A stretch of 64,000 nt of DNA from Bacillota bacterium (GTDB lineage Bacteria; Bacillota; Clostridia; Oscillospirales; Oscillospiraceae), in assembly GCA_021768085.1 (NCBI GenBank), contig JAETOJ010000007.1:1-64000 (forward strand), given 5' to 3'. Each line of letters starts with the position of its first letter. Within the stretch, counting starts at the first letter, position 1. The position numbers were made by a program, and so were the translations under genes. Below, one piece after another: positions 44,233 to 53,254 of the stretch. The notes beneath the pieces are model-generated. The model worked only from the letters and a program-made list of their open reading frames with translations, ran no database searches and was not told where the DNA came from.

Positions 44233-44658
44233 ATGGAATTTGTCACCCACAGCCGCGAGGAGACGGAGGCTCTGGGCGGCCGCCTGGCGGACGCATTGGA
44301 CGGGGGCACGGTGGTGGCTTTCACCGGCGATCTGGGGGCGGGCAAGACCGCCTTCGTGTCCGGCATGGCCCGGGCGCTGGGGGTGGAGGAGCGGGTGACC
44401 AGCCCCACCTTCACCATCGTCAACGAGTACGAGGGGGGTCGTCTGCCCTTGTTTCATTTTGATATGTACCGGCTGGGGGACGCCGACGAGCTGTTCCACA
44501 TCGGCTGGGAGGACTATCTGGCCCGGGGTGGGATCTGTGCCGTGGAGTGGAGTGAGAATGTGGCGGAGGCCATCGAGCCGGACGCGGTGCGGGTATCCAT
44601 CCGTCGAGGGGACGGGGAGGACGACCGGATCCTCGAGATCGAGGGGGTGGAGCTGTGA
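44233..44658 (+). CDS. tsaE: tRNA t6A biosynthesis ATPase TsaE
   Basis: This is about 141 residues from the ATG at 44233; an ATG at 44191 falls too close to the -10 box. The P-loop [38 protein letters not shown] and [12 protein letters not shown] are characteristic. TsaE drives turnover of the TsaB-TsaD complex that makes N6-threonylcarbamoyladenosine. The stop overlaps the tsaB start. Confidence 0.93.
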   Translation: MEFVTHSREETEALGGRLADALDGGTVVAFTGDLGAGKTAFVSGMARALGVEERVTSPTFTIVNEYEGGRLPLFHFDMYRLGDADELFHIGWEDYLARGGICAVEWSENVAEAIEPDAVRVSIRRGDGEDDRILEIEGVEL

Positions 44659-45383
44659 AAATCCTGGCGCTGGAGAGCTCGGCGATCACCGCCTCCGTGG
44701 CCGTCACCGAGGACGAAACGCTGCTGGCCCAGTCCTTTCAGAACAGCGGACTGACCCACTCCGCCACCCTTATGCCTATGGTGGCTGACCTGCTGAAGAA
44801 CACCGGCCTGACGCTGGACGAGATGGACGTGATCGCAGTGGCGGCGGGCCCGGGCTCCTTCACGGGGGTGCGCATCGGCGTGGCGGCGGCCAAGGGGCTG
44901 GCCTGGCCGGGGGACAAGCCCTGCGCCCCCTGCTCCACCCTAAAGTCCATGGCGTGGCAGTGCGCCCACCTGGGTGGGGAGATCTGCGCCGCCATGGACG
45001 CCCGCCGGAACCAGGTGTACTGCGCCCGCTTCCTGGCGGAAAACGGGACGTTGAAGCGCCTCACTCCGGACAGGGCCATGGGGCTTGACGAGCTGGTGGA
45101 GGAGGTGCAAGCCTCTGGAAAGCCCCAGACCCTGGTGGGGGATGGGGCTCATCTGGCGCAAAGGGCGCTGGAGGGGCAGGGCCTGCCCTGTATCGTCATG
45201 CCGCCCCACCTGCTGTACCAGACCGCCTGGGGGGTGGCCCGGTGTGCCCTGGGTCTGGCCCGGGAGGGGCGGCTGGTGTCCGCCGCCGCCATGGCCCCCA
45301 GCTACCACCGTCTCAGCCAGGCCGAGCGGGAGCGGCTGCGCCGGGAGGAGGCGGAAGACGGCGGCACCCGGGAAAACAGCTGA
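44655..45383 (+). CDS. tsaB: tRNA t6A biosynthesis protein TsaB
   Basis: This is 242 residues from a GTG at 44655, overlapping tsaE. It has an actin-like fold with LALESSAITASVAV, HSATLMPMV, and AAGPGSFTGVRIGVAAAKGL (family signature, residues 57-76). It pairs with TsaD, which is not in the window. No rimI follows; the next gene is the convergent nrdR. Confidence 0.93.
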   Translation: MKILALESSAITASVAVTEDETLLAQSFQNSGLTHSATLMPMVADLLKNTGLTLDEMDVIAVAAGPGSFTGVRIGVAAAKGLAWPGDKPCAPCSTLKSMAWQCAHLGGEICAAMDARRNQVYCARFLAENGTLKRLTPDRAMGLDELVEEVQASGKPQTLVGDGAHLAQRALEGQGLPCIVMPPHLLYQTAWGVARCALGLAREGRLVSAAAMAPSYHRLSQAERERLRREEAEDGGTRENS

Positions 45384-45388
45384 AAAAT

Positions 45389-45414
45389 CGCGCGGAGGGC
45401 CTGCCCTCCGCGCG
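45389..45414. terminator. Bidirectional terminator between tsaB and nrdR
   Basis: CGCGCGGAGGG (45389-45399) pairs with CCCTCCGCGCG (45404-45414). ATTTTT follows on the minus strand and GTTTC on the plus strand. Confidence 0.85.
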
Positions 45415-45437
45415 GTTTCGTCTGTGGTATGTACGGC

Positions 45438-45905
45438 TCACTTCTCCTCCAGCAGCCGGGTGAGTTCTGTCATAAAGGTGTTGATGTCCTTGAACTGGCG
45501 GTACACCGAGGCGAAGCGGACATAGGATACCTCGTCCACATCCTTCAGCTTCTCCATCACCAGTTCACCGATCTCAGTGCTGGGCACCTCCCGCACCATC
45601 TCATTTTGCAGGGACTGCTCAATTTCGTTGGCGATCCCCTCCAGGGTGGACATGGACACCGAGCGCTTCTCGCAGGACTTGAGCATACTGCCCAGCAGCT
45701 TGCTCTTGTCGAACGCCTGCCGGCTGCCGTCCCGCTTGATCACCATCAGGGGCAGGCTCTCCACGATCTCATAGGTGGTGAACCGCTTCCGGCAGGCCAG
45801 ACACTCCCGGCGGCGGCGGATGCTGCTTCCCTCGTCGGCGGGGCGGGAATCCACAACCTTGCTCTCCAACTGGGCGCAGTACGGACATTTCACGGCGGCA
45901 TCCAT
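45438..45905 (-). CDS. nrdR: Ribonucleotide reductase repressor NrdR
   Basis: This is 155 residues from the ATG at 45905 after AAGAAAGG; the open frame extends further upstream without signals. The N-terminal zinc ribbon is CPYCAQ...[13 protein letters not shown] (residues 7-38), followed by the ATP-cone domain (about 48-138, [17 protein letters not shown]). It represses nrd genes when dATP is high. It is monocistronic and convergent with tsaB. Confidence 0.95.
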   Translation of the reverse strand: MDAAVKCPYCAQLESKVVDSRPADEGSSIRRRRECLACRKRFTTYEIVESLPLMVIKRDGSRQAFDKSKLLGSMLKSCEKRSVSMSTLEGIANEIEQSLQNEMVREVPSTEIGELVMEKLKDVDEVSYVRFASVYRQFKDINTFMTELTRLLEEK

Positions 45906-45996
45906 CCTTTCTTTGTCAGGGCGCGAGCTCATTAAGAAAATTATATCATAACTGTCCCGGTTATGGTATCCTTTTTTTGAAAAAATTTTCCTGGAC

Positions 45997-46026
45997 GTAT
46001 AACTGGGGCGAGGGCGTGGCATACTG
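45997..46026 (+). promoter_or_regulatory. Sigma-G-like forespore promoter
   Basis: GTATA (45997-46001) and CATACTG (46020-46026) with an 18-bp spacer match the Bacillus sigma-G consensus GHATR-N18-CATHHTA except the last base. The small repeat gene starts 21 bp downstream. Confidence 0.5.
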
Positions 46027-46046
46027 TGCTGCGTGAGGTGATAACA

Positions 46047-46190
46047 ATGAACAACTGCCCTGACAACAAGAAGCAGCAGAACCCCGAGAACAAAAAGCAG
46101 CAGACCCCTGAGAATAAGAAGCAGCAGACTCCCGAGAACAAGAAGCAGCAGAATTCCGAGAACAAGAATTCCAACGGCCGGGGCTACTAA
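46047..46190 (+). CDS. 47-residue protein made of PENKKQQ repeats
   Basis: The ATG at 46047 has GAGGTGAT before it. The product is MNNC followed by five 8-residue units of the type P-E/D-N-K-K-Q-Q-T/N, then NSNGRGY. The units are nearly identical at DNA level (24-base period), so copy number may vary between strains. Gln/Asn/Lys-rich repeats behind a forespore-type promoter recall gamma-type small acid-soluble spore proteins, but the length and sequence differ. The function is inference. It is followed by its own terminator. Confidence 0.7.
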   Translation: MNNCPDNKKQQNPENKKQQTPENKKQQTPENKKQQNSENKNSNGRGY

Positions 46191-46227
46191 GACGGCGGCG
46201 CGGACGCGCCATCGCCTGACACCGGCG

Positions 46228-46260
46228 GGAGCGGGGGGCTGCGCCTCCCGCTCCTTTTTT
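46228..46260 (+). terminator. Terminator of the repeat-protein gene
   Basis: GGAGCGGG (46228-46235) pairs with CCCGCTCC (46247-46254) and is followed by six T residues. Confidence 0.85.
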
Positions 46261-46274
46261 GAGGAGGAAGGCCC

Positions 46275-46466
46275 ATGAAGCGCAGAGGAGACAACGATCC
46301 GGCCCAGGTGAGCCGGGATCCCCAGTACCGGGAACCGCCCTATGAGGATCTGTCCAGCCTGGTGGCAGGGCGGATTCAGGCGGGGCCCCAGGCCACGCCC
46401 CCCAGGGAGGGCGTCGATCTGGATCACTGGCAGGATCCGGATCTGTTCCACTCGCCGGAGCTGTGA
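46275..46466 (+). CDS. Small hydrophilic protein of 63 residues
   Basis: The ATG at 46275 is preceded by GAGGAGGAAG. The product is rich in Pro, Asp and Arg ([20 protein letters not shown], later [13 protein letters not shown]) and has no membrane segment. It sits between two terminators and 15 bp after the first, so it probably receives read-through or has an unseen promoter. No family is recognised. A spore or structural role is possible from the neighbourhood. Confidence 0.6.
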   Translation: MKRRGDNDPAQVSRDPQYREPPYEDLSSLVAGRIQAGPQATPPREGVDLDHWQDPDLFHSPEL

Positions 46467-46498
46467 AGAATACCCCCGCCAACCGCGGGGGTATTCTT
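46466..46498. terminator. Bidirectional terminator
   Basis: A perfect 14-bp inverted repeat AAGAATACCCCCGC/GCGGGGGTATTCTT (46466-46479, 46485-46498) separates the 63-residue gene from the convergent DUF4363 gene. Confidence 0.85.
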
Positions 46499-46503
46499 AT
46501 AAC

Positions 46504-46890
46504 CTATAGCAGATTCGTCAGGCTGGGCAGCTCCGACTCCAGCAGCAGCCCGATCTGGGTGATAAGCCGCGCGTTCACCGCCGCATACTCCGCGCTCTGC
46601 CGCTCCCCCGCCCGCAAAAAGGCCAGGGCCTCGTCAAAGGAGATCAGAATGGCGTCGATGTCGGCGTGGCGCAGGGTGGTGTGGAGGTAGCCCTCATGCT
46701 CCACCCAGATCTCCTTGGCCTGCCGGGTGAGCCGATCCGCCTCCTCCCAGTCCTCCCGCTCCACCCGCTCCTGGGCCTGGGAGAGGAGGCCGGACAGCTC
46801 CCCGGTGAAGTGATCCAGATAGATGGTGTGAACCGTGCACAAAACCGCCAGCAAAACCAGCAGGCCCAGGGGTACATACAGCCGCCTCAC
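46504..46890 (-). CDS. DUF4363 protein
   Basis: This is 128 residues: an N-terminal membrane helix (about 5-22) and an extracytoplasmic helical domain (LSGLLSQAQERVEREDWEEA, then ADRLTRQAKEIWVEHEGYLH). The family sits next to DUF421 genes in spore formers, as here, with an overlap of 4 bp. The pair is presumed to work together at the membrane; the mechanism is unknown. Confidence 0.85.
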   Translation of the reverse strand: MRRLYVPLGLLVLLAVLCTVHTIYLDHFTGELSGLLSQAQERVEREDWEEADRLTRQAKEIWVEHEGYLHTTLRHADIDAILISFDEALAFLRAGERQSAEYAAVNARLITQIGLLLESELPSLTNLL

Positions 46891-47612
46891 GCCGTCGCCC
46901 CCTTCTTCGGGACACAGTAGGTGTTCCCCGTCTCGTCCACCGTGAGCAGGAAGGCCTGGCGGTGGGAGGTGAGGCCGTGGGCGGCCAGCTGTTTTTCCAG
47001 CCAGACCTCCTCATAGCCTCGACCCTTCAGGTTGTGCTCCAGCAGCCGGCCATCGCTCACCAGCACCACCGGCAGGCCGGTCTCTTGGGTGGACACTCCC
47101 ACTTGGGCGGCGGTGGCGGGCTTTTCCGCCGCGTAGGGCAGCACGGACAGCTGACCGTTGGTCTCCAGCAGGGCAAACTTGATGGTTTGGATGTCGGTGT
47201 AACCCTGCATCCGCAGCTCCTCCAGCAGCTCGTCGATGGTGAGGCGGCTGCGCTCCAGCTCCCGCTGGAGCACCTTTCCATTTTCCACCACCACCGAGGG
47301 TTTGCCACATAGCAGCGCTCGGAAACCCAGGGACTTGGTGCACAGCACCGACAGCGTGGCCGACAGGGCCAGCAGCACCACGATGGGGATCAGCCCGGAC
47401 AGCAGGGGGATCCCGTTGTCCTGCATGGGGACGGAGGCCAGATCCGCGATGATCAGGGTGAGCACCAGCTCGGAGGGCTCCAGTTGGCCGATCTGATGCT
47501 TGCCCAGCAGCCGGATGCCCACGATGATAAAAAGGTAGAGCACCACGGTGCGTATGAGTACCACAAACACAAAAAACACCTCGTTTCCCGGCTGCGGCCG
47601 GGCCTTGGCCAT
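46887..47612 (-). CDS. DUF421 (YetF/YrbG-type) membrane protein
   Basis: This is 241 residues. Three N-terminal helices (VVLYLFIIVGIRLLGKHQIG, LSGLIPIVVLLALSATL) are followed by two cytoplasmic beta-rich subdomains with GKPSVVVENGKVLQRELERS, RMQGYTDIQTIKFALLETNG and a C-terminal repeat ending PVVLVSDGRLLEHNL. YetF-family proteins of Bacillus belong to the same group. It is coupled to DUF4363. Confidence 0.88.
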   Translation of the reverse strand: MAKARPQPGNEVFFVFVVLIRTVVLYLFIIVGIRLLGKHQIGQLEPSELVLTLIIADLASVPMQDNGIPLLSGLIPIVVLLALSATLSVLCTKSLGFRALLCGKPSVVVENGKVLQRELERSRLTIDELLEELRMQGYTDIQTIKFALLETNGQLSVLPYAAEKPATAAQVGVSTQETGLPVVLVSDGRLLEHNLKGRGYEEVWLEKQLAAHGLTSHRQAFLLTVDETGNTYCVPKKGATA

Positions 47613-47713
47613 GGCCGCCCGCTCAGTTTGCCCGAGGCAGGGCAGGGATATGCCCCAGCTGTGCTCTAATTTGCAGGTTTGTTCAATCCCGCAAAAAGTG
47701 GGAAATCTCTACC

Positions 47714-47742
47714 TTGTTTTTTGGGTGGAGATACGGTAAAAT
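47714..47742 (+). promoter_or_regulatory. Promoter of the three-gene uncharacterised unit
   Basis: TTGTTT (47714-47719) and TAAAAT (47737-47742) are spaced by 17 bp, with the first gene starting at 47817 after GGAGGAGG. Confidence 0.5.
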
Positions 47743-47816
47743 ATATGGGCGGGAAAATTTGCCGGAAAAACGATTGAGGGCCAGAGCGTTTTCCGGTTCC
47801 GGAGGAGGAATCCCAG

Positions 47817-48494
47817 ATGCGCTACAGGCGGCTGCGGTTTGATATCTGGCTGTGCCTGCTGCTGGCTTTTGGGGTGAGCCTTGGGGTGGTAAAGCTCACG
47901 GAGACGCTGCTGGACGGCGCTTATGAGCAGTATGTGGAGGAGCATACCGTGGCAGAGGGCGATGTGGGTGGCAGGGCAGGGGCGGACGTGTTCCGCGTTC
48001 AGAGTATTGAAGATATCCTCAGCCACGACGTATTTACCATCGTATCCCACGGCATCGAGTACCGGAACCGGGGGGCGGGCTATTACGATGGAATCTATAC
48101 TTATGCGGTGACGCTGCCCTCCGGAGAGGTGGTAGCCGCCCGGATCAACATGGAGAACGTTCAGCAGGAGGGAGACTACTACACCAGTGACCACACCCTG
48201 CCGGTGGGCAGGGTGGTGTATGCGGATCTGACCGAAAGCAAGATGTTTATGGATCAGATCAGCTATGGTATCCCCCTCAGCCGCACCGATTTTTATGTGG
48301 ATATGCTGGGCGTGGGCGGGAAGATGACGGAGGAGGACTATATCAAGCATTATACAGGCACTGCTCAGGTGATCTCCATTTTCCTGTGCTTCCCATTTTT
48401 TCACTGGCTGGGTGCCAGGCTGGGGGTGTTTCCCTGTTTCTTTCCTCCGAGGAGGAAAAAGGGCGAGGAGAAGCCCCAAAGCGAGTGGGACTGA
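47817..48494 (+). CDS. Uncharacterised two-helix membrane protein
   Basis: This is 225 residues. Helix 1 (about 9-27, IWLCLLLAFGVSLGVVKL) is followed by an extracytoplasmic domain of about 150 residues, a second hydrophobic stretch (about 188-208, VISIFLCFPFFHWLGARLGV), and a Lys/Arg-rich tail. There are no recognised motifs. It leads a run of three co-directional genes, the second starting 60 bp on. It may be specific to this lineage. Confidence 0.65.
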   Translation: MRYRRLRFDIWLCLLLAFGVSLGVVKLTETLLDGAYEQYVEEHTVAEGDVGGRAGADVFRVQSIEDILSHDVFTIVSHGIEYRNRGAGYYDGIYTYAVTLPSGEVVAARINMENVQQEGDYYTSDHTLPVGRVVYADLTESKMFMDQISYGIPLSRTDFYVDMLGVGGKMTEEDYIKHYTGTAQVISIFLCFPFFHWLGARLGVFPCFFPPRRKKGEEKPQSEWD

Positions 48495-48554
48495 CCCTGT
48501 GATTCCGGCGCGGGGGCGCCGATCATGTCCGATAAAGAAGGAGAGAGCTGCACG

Positions 48555-49160
48555 ATGAACCAAAAGACTGTCAAAAAGATCAATCCTGCCTATCTGCTGC
48601 TGACCATCCTCGTTCCTCTGGTGTTGATCTTCGGGATGGGCTATATCGGGGCTACCTGGTTCCGCGAGGGGGGCGTGGGCGCTGTGATCTTCCTTATGTG
48701 TCCTACGGCGGTGTCCGTGATCTGGTGGATCTTTGGGCCCACCCTGATCTGGCGGCTGAAGAAAAAGGCCATGGAAAAGCAGCTGGATGCGCAGGGTTTT
48801 ACCCGCAACCAGACCTTCTATGGCAGCAGTCAGGTGGTGGTGGTGGACATACGACGGGGGAAGATTGCCCTGCTATTCTTCTGGAATCCCTTTGAACCCT
48901 TCCTTTTGTCCGCCGATCGGGTGAGTAAGGCTTGGACGGACGACGGCGCCGCCGGCTCCGGCTTTATGCGGGGCACCAGCCGGGTGAGCTTCCTGTTTCT
49001 CATCGACGGCATCAAGATCCGGGTGAATACCTTCACCTCCAACCAGAGGTGGAAGATGAACGATGAACACGTGCTGACCGGCATCTCCAAGGCGGATATG
49101 TGGGTGCAGGTGTTGGCGGAGGCCAAGGAGGCGGCGGAACTGCATCATGGGATTGATTGA
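48555..49160 (+). CDS. Uncharacterised membrane protein
   Basis: This is 201 residues from the ATG at 48555 after AAGGAGAG; a Met ten codons upstream is weaker. Two helices (about 13-34 and 42-65) precede a cytoplasmic beta-rich domain that begins GFTRNQTFYGSSQVVVVDIR and resembles PH-like domains in pattern only. The stop lies 14 bp inside the next gene, so they are translationally linked. Confidence 0.6.
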   Translation: MNQKTVKKINPAYLLLTILVPLVLIFGMGYIGATWFREGGVGAVIFLMCPTAVSVIWWIFGPTLIWRLKKKAMEKQLDAQGFTRNQTFYGSSQVVVVDIRRGKIALLFFWNPFEPFLLSADRVSKAWTDDGAAGSGFMRGTSRVSFLFLIDGIKIRVNTFTSNQRWKMNDEHVLTGISKADMWVQVLAEAKEAAELHHGID

Positions 49161-49497
49161 CAGGTGGCTGCGCCGGCTGGAGGACGACTGGTGCCGGGAC
49201 TGCAAGTGTGCCATGGAAAAGCTCCACAAGCGGCTGTTCGCCCTGCCCAATGTGTCAGTGGGCCATTATGTGGAGCGAAAGGAGCCGGATTACTACCGGA
49301 AAAACCTGTACCCGGTAGAGCGGAAGGCGGACATCCCCTCGGGTATGTATGCCTGCGGCGCCATCCAGTACCGCTGCCCCCAGTGCGGCAGGCGGATTAC
49401 GGTGCTGGATCCCTTCCTCCCGGTTCGAGACGAGGAAAAGCACGAGGGGAATGTGGTGTATCAGGCCGGGGAGCTGGACGATTTTCTCTGGCGGTAA
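49147..49497 (+). CDS. Small zinc-ribbon-like protein
   Basis: This is 116 residues overlapping the preceding gene by 14 bp. Cysteines are arranged as CRDCKC near residue 16-21 and CGAI-YRCPQCGRR near 70-82, suggesting one zinc site. The rest is charged. It probably works with the two membrane proteins before it. No family is recognised. Confidence 0.6.
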   Translation: MGLIDRWLRRLEDDWCRDCKCAMEKLHKRLFALPNVSVGHYVERKEPDYYRKNLYPVERKADIPSGMYACGAIQYRCPQCGRRITVLDPFLPVRDEEKHEGNVVYQAGELDDFLWR

Positions 49498-49554
49498 AAA
49501 CTTGGAAGCGGCGGTCTGTCAGGCGGGCCGCCGTTGCGTAAAGGAGCGGAAGGT

Positions 49555-51096
49555 ATGGGCCATCAGACGGTCATTGTGCTGGATTTCGGAGGGCAGTATA
49601 ATCAGCTCATCGCCCGCCGGGTGCGGGAGTGCGGGGTATACTGCGAGGTAAAGCCCTGCTCCACGCCCCTGGAGGAGCTGCGGGCTCTGGAGCCCATCGG
49701 GCTCATCCTCACCGGGGGCCCCAACTCGGTTTATCTGGACGAATTCCCCCAACTGGATCCGGACATCTTCACCTGGGGCGTGCCCATTCTGGGCATCTGC
49801 TACGGATGCCAGCTCATGGCGCACCTACTGGGGGGGCGGGTGGTGCCCGCCCAGCAGGATGCCGCCCGGGAGTACGGCAAAACGGACACCCAGTTTGACA
49901 CGGACTGTCCCTTGTTCCGGGATGTGGAGTCCACGGGCGTCACCTGGATGAGCCACGGGGACTACATGGAGCGGGTGCCGGAGGGCTTCCGGATCACGGC
50001 CCGCTCCGCCGCATGTCCCAACGTGGCCATCGCCGATGAGGCCCGGGGGTTCTATGGCGTGCAGTTCCACCCGGAGGTGAACCACACCCGGCACGGTACG
50101 GATATGATCCGCCGCTTTCTCTGCGACGTATGCCACGCCCGCCGGGACTGGGTGATGGGGGACTACCGCCGCACCGCTGTCCAGGCCTTGCGGGAGCGGA
50201 TCGGGGACGGGAAGGTGCTGCTGGCCCTGAGCGGCGGGGTGGATTCGTCGGTGGCGGCGGCCCTGCTGGCGGAGGCGGTGGGCCCGCAGCTCACCTGTGT
50301 GTTTGTGGATCACGGTCTGCTGCGCAAGGACGAGGGGGATCAGGTGGAGCAGGTATTCTCCCGGCGGGCCATGAACTTCATCCGGGTGGACGCAGCGGAT
50401 CGGTTTCTGTCCCGGCTGGCCGGGGTGGAGGAGCCAGAGCGCAAGCGGAAGATCATCGGCGAGGAGTTCATCCGGGTATTTGAGGAGGAGGCCAAACGGA
50501 TCGGCGCCGTGGACTTCCTGGCCCAGGGCACCATCTATCCCGACGTGATCGAGTCGGGGGCCGGGAACGCGGCGGTGATCAAGAGCCACCACAACGTGGG
50601 CGGCCTGCCCGACTATGTGGACTTTAAGGAGATTGTGGAGCCCCTGCGGATGCTGTTCAAGGACGAGGTGCGGCAGCTTGGCCGGGAGCTGGGCCTGCCG
50701 GAGTATCTGGTGGCCCGGCAGCCCTTCCCCGGGCCGGGGCTGGCCATCCGGGTGATCGGCGAGGTCACCCGGGATAAGTTGAAGCTGCTCCAGGAGGCGG
50801 ACGCCATCTTCCGGGAGGAGATGGCCCGGGCAGGGGAGGACAGGCGGCTGAATCAGTTTTTCGCGGCGCTGACCAATATGCGCTCCGTGGGGGTGATGGG
50901 GGACGGCCGGACGTACGACTACGCCATAGCTCTGCGGGCGGTGACCACCGACGACTTCATGACGGCGGACTGGGCCCGGATCCCCTATGAGCTGCTGGAT
51001 CGGGTGAGCGTGCGCATCGTCAACGAGGTGAAGGGGGTCAACCGGGTGCTGTACGACATCACCGCGAAGCCGCCGGGGACGGTGGAATTTGAGTGA
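49555..51096 (+). CDS. guaA: GMP synthase (glutamine-hydrolysing)
   Basis: This is 513 residues from the ATG at 49555 after AAAGGAG. It converts XMP to GMP. The class I amidotransferase domain has GICYGCQ (Cys about 82) and FHPE (about 170). The PP-loop ATPase shows LSGGVDSS (about 225-232). The dimerisation domain ends [17 protein letters not shown], normally ending IEWE or similar. No purine riboswitch is visible in the short 5' gap. It is followed by a duplicated terminator. Confidence 0.96.
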   Translation: MGHQTVIVLDFGGQYNQLIARRVRECGVYCEVKPCSTPLEELRALEPIGLILTGGPNSVYLDEFPQLDPDIFTWGVPILGICYGCQLMAHLLGGRVVPAQQDAAREYGKTDTQFDTDCPLFRDVESTGVTWMSHGDYMERVPEGFRITARSAACPNVAIADEARGFYGVQFHPEVNHTRHGTDMIRRFLCDVCHARRDWVMGDYRRTAVQALRERIGDGKVLLALSGGVDSSVAAALLAEAVGPQLTCVFVDHGLLRKDEGDQVEQVFSRRAMNFIRVDAADRFLSRLAGVEEPERKRKIIGEEFIRVFEEEAKRIGAVDFLAQGTIYPDVIESGAGNAAVIKSHHNVGGLPDYVDFKEIVEPLRMLFKDEVRQLGRELGLPEYLVARQPFPGPGLAIRVIGEVTRDKLKLLQEADAIFREEMARAGEDRRLNQFFAALTNMRSVGVMGDGRTYDYAIALRAVTTDDFMTADWARIPYELLDRVSVRIVNEVKGVNRVLYDITAKPPGTVEFE

Positions 51097-51128
51097 GGAA
51101 ACGGAAAGCGCCCCTGGACTGTAATAAG

Positions 51129-51336
51129 AAAAAGAAAGACACGCCGCCGGCGTGTCTTTCTTCGGCCCTTCTGGGCCGCGTCGCAAGTGCGGCGTAAATT
51201 CGGAGCCGCTATAGGCGGCGGAGAATTGCGCAGGGCGAATTCACTTCGCCCGAGCATTGAAATCTCCGAAGGGTGGAGGCGGACGGAGTCCGCCGGAACC
51301 CAAAAAGAAAGACACGCTGCCGCGTGTCTTTCTTTT
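51129..51336 (+). repeat. Duplicated guaA terminator with palindromic insert
   Basis: The hairpins AAAAAGAAAGACACGC...GCGTGTCTTTCTT occur at about 51129-51162 and 51302-51334, nearly identical. The first terminates guaA. Between them are smaller stems, for example AGGGCGAA/TTCGCCC and GGCGGAC/GTCCGCC. No gene is present. Confidence 0.75.
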
Positions 51337-51351
51337 CGTTCCCCGTCTAAC

Positions 51352-51455
51352 CCAACCGCGAGCCCAGCGCAGCGGGTCGCGGTTGGAAGCGAAGAAATTC
51401 CCACCAGAGTGCAGTTTTCGCCGAAGGCGGAAACGGAACGGTGGTGGGAATTTCT
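51352..51455. repeat. Two palindromes downstream of tRNA-Thr
   Basis: CCAACCGCGAGCCC/GGGTCGCGGTTGG (51352-51386) and a perfect 14-bp pair AGAAATTCCCACCA/TGGTGGGAATTTCT (51393-51406, 51442-51455), the latter containing a nested TTTCGCC/GGCGGAAA stem. The second starts 5 bp past the tRNA CCA and probably ends its transcript. Confidence 0.65.
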
Positions 51456-51459
51456 GAGC

Positions 51460-51535
51460 TGGAGCTGGTAATGTGACTCGAACACACGACCTGCTGATTA
51501 CGAATCAGCTGCTCTACCGACTGAGCTATACCAGC
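51460..51535 (-). tRNA. tRNA-Thr (anticodon CGU)
   Basis: This is 76 bases on the minus strand. The acceptor pair is GCTGGTA/TACCAGC (the latter's end at 51464), with discriminator T and an encoded CCA at 51462-51460. The anticodon loop TTCGTAA sits on a GCTGA/TCAGC stem, and the T-arm is GTGTG-TTCGAGT-CACAT. It decodes ACG. It stands alone, not in a tRNA cluster. Confidence 0.95.
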
Positions 51536-51671
51536 CTGCCGTCCCTCTCGGGACACTTGCACATCATACACCACAAACCCCGCTTTGTCAAGCCTCCCGA
51601 CCCGTTTCTTCCGCAAAACGGCCCGAAAGAGCGGTGGACAGGCCATCCCCGTCCGCCGCCCCCGCCCCTGC

Positions 51672-53219
51672 TCACAGCAGCGGCGCGAACAGCCGGAGCA
51701 GATCCCGGAACGTCCGATGAACCAGCGAAATAGACCGGCAGTCCTCCAGCGTCACCAGCAGGCTTTTCGCCTGGGTGTCCAGGAAATCGTCCCGGATGTC
51801 TGCCACCGACGGGGTGCCATACAGCAGCACGCCGTTCTCAAAGTGAAGAAACATACTGCGGTAATCCAGATTCACCGTCCCCACCGTGGCCCACAGGTCG
51901 TCCACCACAAAGTTCTTGGCGTGGATGAACCCGGGCTCATACTCGAAGATCTGTACCCCCGCCTCCACCAGCTCCTCATAGTAAGAGCGGGTCATCTCAA
52001 ATACTGTCTTTTTGTCCGGAATATGGGGGGTGATGATCCGCACGTCCACCCCCGACTTGGCGGCGGTGGTGAGGGCCATCGTCAGCGAATAGTCGATGAC
52101 AAGGTAGGGGGTGGTGATATAGACGTACCGTTTGGCCCGGTAGATCAGGTGGAGATACACCGACTGGCCCACCGCCTCGTTATCCCAGGGGCAGTCATGG
52201 TAGGGTTGGACATAGCCCACGGCACCCCCATGGGCGGGGGCGGGGCGGAAGGGGGTAAAGTGCTCCTCCTCGCTGTTGGTGAAGTCCCACATGGACAGGA
52301 AGGACACTGCCATAGACCACACCGCGTCCCCCTCCAGCCGGATGGCGGAGTCCTTCCAGTGGCCGAACCGGCGCTTCACGTTGATGTACTCGTCCGCCAT
52401 GTTGATCCCGCCGGTGAAGGCCACCCGACCGTCGATGATCATATACTTCCGGTGATCTCGGTTGTTCTGCCGCAGGGACACCACCGGCACAAACCGGTTG
52501 AACACCCGGCAGTGGATGCCCATCTGCTCCAGCTTTACCGGATAGTCCCCAGGCAGGGTGGAAATGGAGCCAATATCGTCATAGATCACCCGAACCTCTA
52601 CGCCGTCCTTCACCTTTTCCTTGACGATATCCAGCACTGAGTTCCACAGCTTGCCCTCCTCGATGATGAAATACTCGATGAAGATATAGCGTTCTGCCCC
52701 CCGCAGTGCCTCCAGGATATCGTCGTAGCAGTCGTCCCCCAGAGGGTAGTATTTGGTGCGGGTATTGCCGTAGACGGGGCAGGAGGTGGTCTGCTCCAGA
52801 TAGCGGGCCATGCACGCCGCATCCTCCCCCATCAGCTCCCCCAGGGAGGCGGAGCGGCCGCATTCGGCTCCCAGGTTCCGGCGGATCTTCCGCTCCATAG
52901 AGCGCAGACGGCGCTGATTGAAAGCAGACAGATGGTTGCCGCCCAGCAGCAGATAGGCCAGCGAGCCGAAGGGCATTAGCCCCAGCACGATGATGAGCCA
53001 GCCGATCTTATAGCCGGGGTTTGCCTTGCTGCCCACAATCCACAGGGCGGCCAGCACCGACAGCGCCAGGAACAGCCACTCAACCCGGTCGAAGTACGCG
53101 CTGTCCCGCAGCACCACCAGTCCCGCCACATACAGGACGATCTGGGCAATGATCAGCACACCCACAATCCCCAGCCGGTGAAAGAGCACCTTTCCGATTT
53201 TCCCTAAGAACTTTTGCAT
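51672..53219 (-). CDS. cls: Cardiolipin synthase
   Basis: This is 515 residues. Two N-terminal helices (about 16-36, 45-65) and a third hydrophobic segment precede two phospholipase-D motifs: HRKYMIIDG...FTGG (His about 256) and HAKNFVVDD...GTVN (His about 433). It condenses two phosphatidylglycerols into cardiolipin. AAGGAGATAGT precedes the ATG. It runs co-directionally behind dnaE with a 35-bp gap. Confidence 0.93.
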   Translation of the reverse strand: MQKFLGKIGKVLFHRLGIVGVLIIAQIVLYVAGLVVLRDSAYFDRVEWLFLALSVLAALWIVGSKANPGYKIGWLIIVLGLMPFGSLAYLLLGGNHLSAFNQRRLRSMERKIRRNLGAECGRSASLGELMGEDAACMARYLEQTTSCPVYGNTRTKYYPLGDDCYDDILEALRGAERYIFIEYFIIEEGKLWNSVLDIVKEKVKDGVEVRVIYDDIGSISTLPGDYPVKLEQMGIHCRVFNRFVPVVSLRQNNRDHRKYMIIDGRVAFTGGINMADEYINVKRRFGHWKDSAIRLEGDAVWSMAVSFLSMWDFTNSEEEHFTPFRPAPAHGGAVGYVQPYHDCPWDNEAVGQSVYLHLIYRAKRYVYITTPYLVIDYSLTMALTTAAKSGVDVRIITPHIPDKKTVFEMTRSYYEELVEAGVQIFEYEPGFIHAKNFVVDDLWATVGTVNLDYRSMFLHFENGVLLYGTPSVADIRDDFLDTQAKSLLVTLEDCRSISLVHRTFRDLLRLFAPLL

Positions 53220-53254
53220 ACTATCTCCTTGTTTCTGCTAAGCCGATCCGGCTT

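Noticed and set aside
46047-46190. Repeats read as a CRISPR or minisatellite
   Set aside because: The 24-base units are contiguous without spacers and keep one reading frame with a start, ribosome site and terminator, so they are coding.
49498-49554. Possible purine riboswitch before guaA
   Set aside because: The gap of 57 bp is too short and no aptamer-like three-way junction sequence was found.
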